Shown in pieces: positions 27,401-39,400 of a stretch of 41,828 nt of DNA. The stretch comes from Apostichopus californicus (taxonomy: Eukaryota > Echinodermata > Holothuroidea > Aspidochirotida > Stichopodidae). Made by a program: the position numbers and the translations under genes. How positions within the stretch are numbered: position 1 is the first letter of the stretch; every line of letters starts with the position of its first letter. The notes beneath the pieces were generated by a model, which was not told the DNA's origin, searched no databases, and saw only the letters and a program-made list of their open reading frames with translations. The stretch lies in NCBI GenBank assembly GCA_020650975.1, contig JAIPMN010004157.1, forward strand, positions 886 through 42,713, written 5' to 3'.

Positions 27401-30400
27401 AACCTGGAAGAGCTACAGAAATATTACTAGAATTCAAACTTTTTTTTTTTCTTGGACTATGACATATCACAACGAACATTCGTATTCTACAAATGAAATT
27501 GCAGTCTTCTAAACATTCTGCCAAAAGTCATCCATTAAACAAAAAATGTATTTTAGAAATAAAATTCCAGTCTAACCTTTTCAATCGTTTGCACGATGTC
27601 CCCAGATGTTTCCAGAATGCACCTTTGGAAGATGTGCCTGAGGGCTTCGGACAAAATGGGCTTGAGCCAAGACTTTGAAGGTTTCTGAAATAAAATAAGC
27701 ATTTTTTGAGACTCAATGTTGGTATGCAAAATGCTAAAGCTGTACAGTCAATACCACCAAATCACTTGGAAAGTTTAATGAACATTTTCTACCACAAAGC
27801 AGGTTTTATCCACTGAATTTTCAGGTTTTACCTCAACCACTTTGAAATCAAGTTTTTCAAAACTGGGGCATAATGAGAACTTTACCACCACTATCATTCC
27901 CCCCCCTCTTTTCCTTTCTTAGGGGGTGGGGGTTGGGAAGGGAGGAGTGACCAGGGCATCTCTAAGGTTCAACAACCAACAAAAGGCATGGTTTTCCCAT
28001 AAACTGCACAACTTTACTTACAACTTTCACTCTGAGCCATGCTTATAATATTTCAACTTTTTGTGTTTAATATTGTTTTAGAAAATCATTACCACCAATG
28101 GTGATGGCAGGGAGAAGGGGAAGGGAAGGAATCTTACTATAGCTTAAACTAAGTTACTAATTTTCACCATATTGCTAGTCACTTATGCCACCTCAATGTA
28201 GACACACAAACAAATACTCAACAAAGAAACAGTACCCAGATTAATTTCACTATAATTTTGAAGGTCTAATCTGATAGATAGAATATGCCAAAAAGTGCTC
28301 TTTCTTTTCAAAATCTCACCTCGTTTCCAGAGCGCACTAACGCCAGAAGTGTATTGAGAGAAGCTGTCCTAACTGAAGTACTGTTATGCGATAGAAAAGG
28401 CCACAGTCTGGTAACCAACTCAGTTTGCCTCTGAGTGCCTGGCTCTATGTTGTCATGGTAACCACTGCCATCACTACCACTGTTTGGGTGGGAGAGTAGT
28501 GCTGCCAACAGCATCATGATGCTACTGGTGGATGCAGTGAGATCATCCAGGTCTAATAACGTATCCCAGAGGATGGTGAATATCGGAGGCAGCTGTTTGA
28601 CAAGGGATAAAAAAAGAGAATACAAAAGGGGGTGACTTTTCTGGAGAAAATGCATCCGTTTCAATTTAATCAGAGGCTAATACCCTTATGTTTAATAGTT
28701 GCATCAAGAATGATATTCTGTGCACAAACAATTTAGGATAGTCAGTGTCATAGATCTTAGGGTGGTAGGGGATGCTCAGTGTTGCAGTCAAGTACTTCTA
28801 CCTGAGAACCAAATTACCAAAGTTCGATCACTGCCTTTTAGGATCCGAGTAGAGAATACCAGCAACAGAGTACAGCATTTTAAGAACCAAGTATCAGCGT
28901 ACCAATACTTTTCAATGTTGTATGCACATATATGTAGCTAAGATTTTAAGTTGCAGTACTCCCTACCAAATTTAATATCATATCAATATAGCACCACACA
29001 ATTCACAAGATCCCAATATGACAACCAGTTTAAATGATCAGATAACAAATCTAAGCAGTAAACAAAAGCCATTTAATATTACATAATGCCTCTCCATCTG
29101 ATTCTTCCAGACTCACCATTTATCCAAGTATTTTTCGAGTACTTTTATTTAATTTACTAAATATAAAAGAACCATTCCCTAATAAGTGCACCTATTTTGT
29201 CACTGTAAGCAAGTGACATAACAGTGGAATGTGATGACATCGTTTGGATCTTGTTATTGTTTGCCAAGTACAGAATGTCTCAATATTATCTGGCGCAAAT
29301 TTTAAATAGTTGTAAGGTAGTCTACTAAAACCAAATTTCAATTCGGACGACCAACTTCAGCTTTGAATGTCGCCTGACAGACGTTTACCTCAAATTCAGA
29401 TTGCATTGTAATTAAATACCCTCAAATAGGTCAAATGATACATTGGTACCACCCCCAAAGCTACTGTTCTATTCACCATGCCTACACATCTCTCCTTCAA
29501 TGTACAGATTGGTCACTGCTAATTTGCTACATTTTTTCAGGCATTTGGTTAGGTAGGGAGATTTCCAGTTGCATGGACTGATTTAAGGGGAGGGGGTTGA
29601 TGTTACTTAATTGAAAGGGGAACAAGATTTTTCCTCAAGGGAGTGTTATATAGACGGACAAGGTTTCCTCGGGTAAAGGGGATGGGCTCTGCTTGAGAAA
29701 GGACACTTCAAGGTGCATGATCTGATATCGTCTAATGAGTGGACGGAGCAAAGTGAGAAATATTCAGTGAAATGAGAGGCATCATCAAGGCTCACCTGGT
29801 CTGGATAAGATTTCGTAAGTATACCAGTAACTGGGATGAGGGCAGCAGCCGCCACTGCTCGTACGTCGTCGTCGACATCCTGCAGACCGCTGACGATAAA
29901 CGGTAGGCAAACTCTGAGCAACTCATCTGTCATTTCCTGTAATGAATATCAATATTAAAACTGAGTCAATTCAAACTGAAACTATATAGAGAAGATAAAA
30001 ACAAACTGGGATGATTCTTCATAGCTGTCAGAGATTGTTCATGAGGACTGTAACACGACCCCTCCTGGTCACGTCCCTTAACTTTCGCACGCATTTGGAA
30101 ATGGGTTTGGATTTCTGAAATTTAGTTACTCATTCATGCTTTATATCATGACTTTTGCATTATTGAACAACATATACATTCTTGTCTTCAATACTGTGAT
30201 AAAACATGCAAGGAGGATTTGACCTGTATTCGGCGGATTTTACGACAGATGTTGAATTTTACTGCAAACATATATTGAATTAAACTAGAGATATCTGAAA
30301 CTAAAGCACACCACATAGTGGGTCACTTTAGTAGGTGCACCTTCTTCAAATGGATGGCAGGCTGGAACCCTAAAGATGACATGCCAGTTCTTTATTGCAG

Positions 30401-33400
30401 CTTCAATAACCATAATATCTATGATATGAAAAGTTATATTTGCATCCTGCACACAAATATGTGACTTACTACCATAGGGGAGCTCTATACACCAAAAACC
30501 AGTTTGTACCCAAATACAGCTGTAATATTAAGCATAATCACCAAATTCATAAAGTATAATACAAAAACCAGGGACATACCATGATAAGGAAACACTTTGT
30601 ACAAGAACATTAACATGACAAGATTTCTAACCAAAAAACCAGAGTATGCCACAAAATATTTGCAACGTTAAGCATAGGCTCCAAATTTCCATATAACTTA
30701 ATGTGTAAGGCAACCTAAGAAAACACAGTATTGTTCTTGAAACTGACGTATATTTGGCATCTCTACCCTAGTTGCTAACCTCTCTGACTGCCAGCAGATA
30801 CTTCAAGCCCAGAAGCCCTCCGTGCCTCGTCTCCCACTGTGGTTGTTCTTGAAGTTTTAGTAAAATTGACATCACACCATGTACTCCCACAGGTGTCATG
30901 TGACGCAGAATGACCCCCAGGCCCTGAGCGCATGTTTCCCTGACAGGAGCTACAACCTGAAACAAACAAATAAAGACAGAGAACAATTTAGTGTAGAAAT
31001 TTTGTGTAGCATATTCAATGGCTCTGAAGTTTTGTCTTACTTTGAATAAGTATAGTTCCTGTGTAGGACACTCCTGTACATCTTTACACTTTCATATGCC
31101 CACTATAATCTCTACAATACCACCATTGGAACTTTAAGCCTACAAAACCGTGCAACAAAAACATGGAATCTTCTAACGAAGGATTTAAAGAGTAAAAAGT
31201 CAGTCACATCCTGTGTTATGTAAGGTAATAATAGCTAGTTACTGACTACTACCAAATTATATCTGTATGTAATTACTATATATATCATGAACATTTAATT
31301 TATGTATATGTGTTTATATATATATTTTTTTTTCTTTTCTTTCTTCAGGGAGTCTTCCACATTGTTAAGCTTTTCAGCTTTATGGAAGACTTCCCTCCAC
31401 TTTGTACTTTTGTGGAAAAACAAATCAATAAAAAAATATAGCAACTTAACCATTTTTATAACATTTTGCAATGCGATAATGAATAGATTAATATCCTGAA
31501 AGATTTTATGTGGAAAAAAAATCAACTTGTCTGTTGATATAAATGTTGTTTTCCTTCTGATTTCATTGTGATACCTTAGATGTGAATGGGTGTATTCAGC
31601 ATGTCCATTTCAACAAATTTTTTACTATCTCAGTTTCTGGTTTAAGACACTCCAGTTTTATCAAAGAATAACTATACATTCAAAATACAGCTTCTGGTAC
31701 AATGGAGGGCGCTCAGATGCAAAATGGTGCTTTATTTTGCAACTTTTGAAGCAATGTAAATCATTTTCGACTGTTTCGGTTGTACTACAAATACATGTGA
31801 TATATTTATGTACTGTACACTAGGTATTTCTGTAATATGCTGTCCGCCAGTGGGAGGGATTGAACCCCCCCCCCCCCATTTTATTCTACAGGGCTAAAGC
31901 TCCCAGAGGTTTACTTGATTGTGCCCCTGTGTACAGCAATGTAGCTACAAGCATTGATCCCTCTCCCTGTTCTCGATAGCACTTTAGTGACTGTTGCAGA
32001 TGAAACAATCTTAAAGTAGTTTGAAATTTCATCGCACGTATTTCAGTAAAGTCTACACCAGCAAGCTTGGTACTTTTATGAATGCAGCTAATTGGTCCAG
32101 ACCAGAGCGTAGCGTAAACCGGGAGTGTTATCACTGATGGACCCATAAGTAATTGTTATGTTGATTTTATTATGCCTAAGTTAAAGTTAAAAGAGGAACA
32201 TCATTCCGTGTAGAATATAATTTATGCTTTTCTATACAATGAGAACATTAATCAGCTTTTGACAGAATTTGGCATTTTCACTTGTCAATTCTTACACATG
32301 CTATTGTTTTTTTGTTATTTTGCGGCGGTTAATTACGATTCAGTATACTGTGGAGACTAAAGGGCCCTTTTATATTTTCTTGTACTACGTAAAGTTGTTT
32401 CTTCTTTACGCAAGGTTTTTCTCTTATTTATACTGTTTATTTATTACAAACCTCATCGGAAACAAAATCGCCAAATCTATCTAGGGCTAGCACACACATC
32501 AACCTTAAGGCCATATCTTCCAGCCAAGAATGATTAAGAGCATCTTGCTGCCAGAAACAAGGAGAAGAAACAAATTAAAGAAAGTTATTAACACAATTTT
32601 TGTTACTTTTCTTTGAAACAAAGTAATATTCTGCAATATTATTCCAAAAGCAATGACTCTAAAAAACTTGTGAAATGCAAATAATTGCAGGGTGACTTGA
32701 ATTAACACAGACTAGACCTGTGAATGAGAAAATGAATGGATGTGACTTGATTCGACTGCAATATTAACATGTTACAAGCAAAATTTGAATTTGTTGTTGC
32801 AATATTTGCAATCCATTAAAATATTGTTGACTGCACTCGTGGAATTTAATTGATAGAAAACAACTTTTCGAGGAAAGAAGACCATGCAAATTGGGGCAGC
32901 TGCTTAACAGCATGAGAGTTTCTTTCAACTTCCCTTTTTATGCTATAAAGTCAACTACACCATCCTCCCCCAACAATACACAACTGGCATGATTGGACAT
33001 TGTTAGCCCTTAAGCCAAACGGAGAATCCACACTTTCGACTGGCTACTTTGTAAACTGTAGATATTTTTCGAATAAATACCGGATGCCTTATAACAGTGA
33101 AAATGATCACAAGAAATACAGCCCTTAAAATGGGGATTAATCATGACTGGATTAAAAATGACAATTTCCTATTTGATGAGCATATATTTGGGCTGGGGTG
33201 GGTTGAAAGGGGTGGGGTGGGTTGAGAGGGGTGGGGTGGGGTGGGGTGGGTTGGAAGAGATGCAATGAGCTGGGAGGGGGCACAGATGTGTTGCAGGGGG
33301 AAGGAAATCAATGACAAGAAAGTTGAACAGCTCTTTTGCAGTTCATTTAGGGTCCCTTTGAAACTTGAAATTATCACCTGGTCTAGGGGGTACTGTACCG

Positions 33401-36400
33401 ATCTGCCGGCACTCTGCCCGTGAGTTTTCACGACTTCTCGAATTCCGGTTGCGGCACCGTGCCTTATCTCCCAGGACGAATGGAAGAGATCGCAGCTGAG
33501 TTGCTCACAGAAGGATGTGAAGCACCATTCACCAGGCTAAAAATAGATTCAACCAATTGAAAAATGGTCTTTTACAAACAAACATATGAAAAATCTCAAA
33601 AGCACAAGAACACTGTATTAAAACAATATACACATCTTGCTATTGCGTGTATTAAAAGTAAACAGTTGTATAAATGTTTCATTTAATACAAACATTTGCA
33701 GATTTGTTTGTCAATATTAGAAACATCTAGACAAATTTATGTGTGAAAATCCATAGATTAATTAACTGGTCAACCAATTAGCATTTTGAGTTTTGAATTA
33801 CTTTCCTGTTAATTAATGATGTACTACTATAATTAGCATTATAATACAATTAAGTTGGTAGTAGGAAGCAAGATTATTCCTCTCCTAGACTATCCCTCCC
33901 CCCCCTATCTACCCCTCTCATCCACTCCCCTGGTCCTCGACGTACCTCTTCTTGGAAAGCGGTCCCGTCTACTTGTTCAACGCTCAGTTTAGCCTTCTTA
34001 TTCGGAGGAGCTGAAGATGACTTGTCACCTAAGCTGGTTTTAAGAACAAATGAAACGTTTGGAAACAAATCCTTGAATGATCTGAAAACACAACTTGTGA
34101 AATTGTATAAAAATTGTTATAAGTAAATTGTACGTTTTCTTTTGATTTATTGCACACAAAGGATATAAGCAGCACTACAGTTAACAAACATACTGTTTCA
34201 GATGGAGGATCCCCCCTCTCAGTATAAGACAAATCATATTCCCATCTCCTTCCCCTCCCTCCCTCCTGTCCTCATCCCTCTCCATTCCCATCCCCTACCT
34301 TCCCTCTCTTACCCCTCCCTGACATCCCCATCCCCTTCCTGTAACAATCCCCCTCTTGTACCCATCCTGTCCCCTCCCCTAGCCATCTCCACACCCTCCT
34401 TTCAGATTCCATCTGCTCAGTCTAATAGCTACTATCTTTGTCAGACATAAGAACAGCTTACTACAAGCTATGAAATATGATATTGTTTTCAACACATCTG
34501 TGTAGTAAGGAAAGATGCAATTTAAAGGCACCAGTGGCGAATGATGTGCATATAAACCATATGATTACCGGATGCAAAATGCAAACGTCAGGTCATTTCT
34601 GTCCTTCTATTAAAACATGTCCAAAGTTACTTAAGAATACCTGACTATGTAAAACTATGCAAAACAACGCTGAACTGTGTTGTAGAATAGACACGATTGA
34701 GAAACTTATAATTCTTAAAAGATTTCTTCCAAGCTCAACCATACTTCCCTGAAAAGGTCACATTTTCAGCAGTAAGATATTATAATGTGTTTCCTCCATA
34801 TAGATACATCACAATAACAATCAAATTTGATGCAAAAGTCATAAAATGCCTGGAAATGACAAGACACGGTTTCAGGCTAGTGAGGTTCCACTAAATGGAA
34901 AGTAGCAGTCTAACCTGGTGCTCTGCATCTCCCCATCCCTAGAGCGTTGCTTAGCGAGAACTTTGGCACGACGTTTGGCTCTATTCTTTTCCCTAGAGCT
35001 CATGCCAGGATTGATGTTGGCCATTTCCTTGGCAATCAAATCTGCTGTATTTTCCTGTTAAATGAAGAGTATTCTGGTTAGCATACAATGAATGATATCA
35101 CACACACAATCAAGCACTTTAATTAATTCCCTTTAAGACTCAAGTGGTGTCGTTATTCATATAAAACATGTTATTCCCATGCTTCATGGCAAATGCCATT
35201 GCCTACCAACACACCAATAAATATTACCAGTGCTGCTGTTACATTTGGAATACAATGCATAGGCTATGTTTGTCTTGGAACCTGCACACAAAAAATACAT
35301 ACCCACAACCAAATTTGTCTAAACTGCGATAAGTTTCTTGAGTTTACACCTCCATTAACATTATACATATTCAGTAAATTCACCAATATTCATGTATAAT
35401 CTTGACAATATTAAATTTAATTTTGTGTTTAATTCCAGCTTTATGCTTTGCTTTAAATACATCACGTTCCCTCTGGAGTTGAGGAAAGTTTAACGGCAGA
35501 ATAGTTTTGACATAAAATTGAACTCTGGTTAAATAACATTTCTCTTTGATTTTGAAAGCAGATATCTCAGAACCAAAGTTGCCATTTCAGAATGAAAAGA
35601 CATGGTAGAATCTAAGGCAATGAAATCAAATGGAAGATTATCCATTCCAGTTTTGATCAGCCATCGGAAGTTTTCATGTGTTTTCATGCACCAATGCTCT
35701 GCAGTTTTACCATCTGAAATGATCTTTCAAATAACAAATCAAAAAAACAAAGTATGCCCAAAAAAAAACTATCAAATAGATACTATCTAATATTTAGTAT
35801 AAAATAATAACTACAAATTGACTTTAACATCCTTCCCAGATGCATGTGTAACTTTCATGGAGGTTGAGTTAACAGGAATGATCCAATGCTGATTATTTCA
35901 CTACATACATAACACAGTTAAACTCGTTGTAAAACTTGTACGATATCCCTTCTAATGTTATCCTTAGTTCTCTTCGCTGGTTCCCTCTTGAATTTCAGAT
36001 CATTTGAGATATTAGCTATTGTTTTTTAATCGTTGCACAAAGAAGCTTTGAATTATTTGTTCAAACACATTTGTCCTTTGTATAATAAGCTGTGTTGATT
36101 ACACTCCAATGAATCTCCTGCTACCTACATCCCTAGCACCAAATATAAGACATTGAGCAATCCTTGCTTCCACAATGCAGGAGTGGACCTAACCTTTGCA
36201 ATGAACTCCCTGCCTCTAAATGTTCCATTGTTCAAGTCCCAAGCTGAAAACACACTTCTTTTATATTCCTTTCACTTAATTACACTTTATTTCTTGTTCT
36301 TGTAAATCGCATTAGAATGTTTGGCAGATTCCTGTGCTATATAATAATTATAATAATCATAATAATAATAATAACAATCAGCAGTTATTTTTACGACGCT

Positions 36401-39400
36401 TAAGCGACCACAAATGTGGGAGAAACCCGCAAGGGCTTATGGATTACAACTTACACGTCGGGTGGCTTCCAAATCAACATTTTAACCCAAATTTGGAATC
36501 TTTTCAAGTTAGAAAGTCATTTCAGATGGTAAAACCGTAGATTGCTCTTGGATGAAAAACCCACCTTACTATGACCCGGCCGGGAATCGAACCCTGAACC
36601 TCCTGATTGCTAAGCCTCATTGCTTCAAATGCCACCGCCTTTATCCACTCGGCTACAGCACCAGTCGATGTATAAATGTACCATAATCATGTACGTGTAG
36701 TGTGGACACTCACCAACAGGTTGGACTGCGTCTTCTGTTCCGAACTTGTCTTTCTGACTAACAGATCATCATCGTTGAACAGATCGTTAGTTTCCATTCC
36801 GAGTGCTCCCGCCATACCCAGGCCCAGCCTCTTTTGCAACATCTTCCTCTGGGTTTGTAGTCGTTCTTTCGGGTCCATGCCTGCAGGTGTGAAAATACAC
36901 TCATTGAAGTTCAATCGAAAATGCTCGGCATAAAAATAATAGACTCCTGCTTCCCACCAGGTTTAGCTGTTCTTTGAATACCAACAACATTAGAAATGTG
37001 CATTCCGATGCTAGTTTCTGGCTCTACGATGGCTTTCGACTTCAAAGTAAAGGAAAAGTTACTTTGACGTAGCTGCTGTTGATGGAACAATACTTTACTA
37101 GAACAGATTGACATTTACCGGTATCTAGATCTTGTTCGTATTCTGTTCCGGCTGAACCAAGCAGCGAGGTCCCGTTCTCCATAACTTTGGCCACGTTGAA
37201 CTTTGAGAATTCCAAACGATCTGCAGGATCTCGATCCATTGGAACTGGACTGCTCTCGGCAGATTCTGCAACATGGAAGCATGGGAAATAATCAATTCTC
37301 TGATTAAAAAGGGATGTTTTTGAAAGAGAACGTAACCTTCCTTTAACAAGAACAAAATAGATCTCAAATTTGCAAACTATGTTTGTTATCGCTATATTTG
37401 TAAATAGACATGGCGTAGCTAGAAACTAGGGGGGCAGGAAAGGTTAGAGGGAGGAGGGGTAGGAAAGCTAAGAAGGTAGGCTATGCCTTATGGGGGGGGT
37501 CCTTCCTGAATTTGATAATGCAGGCTCACACAGCAGCAGGTAAGGATGGCGAGGATTGGGGAAGCAGAGAGGTCTCAATGCAGGTTAAAGTTACCTTTCT
37601 TTATCTGTTTGATCGGTCGCCATTGTGGTACATTCTTTGCTACGGCTTCCACAGCACAGCCAGCAGCTATCCTGGAATCCCAAGACTCACTTCTCAGGTA
37701 CACATGAACCTAAAAATAGATAACACATAGAACTTTATAATTTCATACTCAAATTTGTATCATATCAAGATTTTCATCCTTTTGTTAAGTAGCAAGCAAA
37801 TGAAGATTTGTATTTATACAAGAGGAGAAAGTTGTGTTACATAACATGTTGAGAAACTTGTGTAGCGTAAAGACACCTGCATACTTGTTAGGTAGTTGAA
37901 AAGCAAGAATGAAATCGTAATCAAAGTATTAGGCAGGGCAAATTTTTAACGGTTGTTCGATCGTCCGAGACGACCAAATTTCTGTTTGGTCAACCGTACT
38001 CAGTTTTGGAGGATTTCAGGTAGACAACTTATTGCTCATGTTAAATTCAGATTATACTGTAACTAAATAGTAAATACCCACAAATAGTCAAATGGATAAA
38101 TTGGTATCCTACGTATCTCTCCTACAGTGTAAAGTTGGTGGTTCTTAGTTATTTTGCTACACGTTTTTTGACAACCAAATATGCTGTTAGGATGACCAAA
38201 AAGTAAGACCTGGTTGTCGGGGGAACAACCAGAAAGAATCCTTAAAACTTTGCCCTGTAAAACTGCACTGTACTTGCATGCATATAATAACAATTGGACA
38301 GCATTTTTGCTCACACTGCTGAAAAAAAAATATATTCACCAGATAGGATACTGCCTGATTTTAAAATGAAATGAGTAGAAATGAGGATTTACCTTGGCCA
38401 AAAGATTGTGTAGTTCATGTGGATGGAGTTTTTGCACCTCACCTAGTTGATTGGCTGCTGCTTTCCTTGTGACAGTGGACGAACCACTATCAAGGAGTAT
38501 AAACAACCGGTCCAATCTACAGAATTAAACAAAAATATCTTGATTGTCTAGAAACCAAAGTTCTTGACAGAAGCATTTGAAAGAGAGTCGGGATGTTGGG
38601 ACAAAGCACTTTAGTATAATTAAAAAAGTATGATAAATGAAACTTTCCATTGCTTAATACTTCAATATTTTAACGAGAATAACAGATGAAATTAGGACTT
38701 CAATTTAATTTATTGAACAATTGCAGATAATCAAAACAAAATGTATCACAAATCATGTAGAGCAGGGGTGGGAAACCTTTTTGAATAAATGAGACAGATA
38801 TAAGGAGTGAAAAAATTGACTGGGCCGCACCTAACCAACGACCTGCTGTTGATTACAAATCTTTATTCCGAGAACTTTCAAGCAATAGGTGTGTGTACTT
38901 AATCTGTATTCACAAAAACATAATGTCAATACAGTACAGTTGATAATTAATGGGGATACTAGGCCTACCTGACTGCCGATAAATTCTAAGCAGCTACAGG
39001 TAGCTCGTTTTTTGAGATGATGTAAAATAGATTTTTTTTTATTTATTTTTTCTTGAGACATCTCACAGGCCACAAAAAAATCACTGGCCGGCCGCTTGTG
39101 GCCTGCGGGGCGTAGGTTGCCCACCCCTGATGTAGAGGAATCATGTGTAAGGCCAGCAATTTACCTTTTATTATATATATATTTTTTTCAAGGGATGCAA
39201 TTGTTTCACAAAATGAAACCTACCTAATTCCAGGAATTAGATCATATTAGGTGCTCTTTAGTGTCATCATGGCAGATTTTCTTTGAAAGTATTTCTTTCC
39301 GACTAAATTGTTGTTGTTTGATTTTCCCTTGAAATGTGATTCATTTGACATTTTAGAAATGGAATATAAAATATATTCTCATTTGATATAGTGTATATAT

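Noticed and set aside
31850..32140. Possible DNA transposon around the C-run at 31868-31880
   Set aside because: CCAGTGGGAGGG and CCAGAGCGTAGCGTAA look like element ends, but no matching inverted repeats or target duplication were found.
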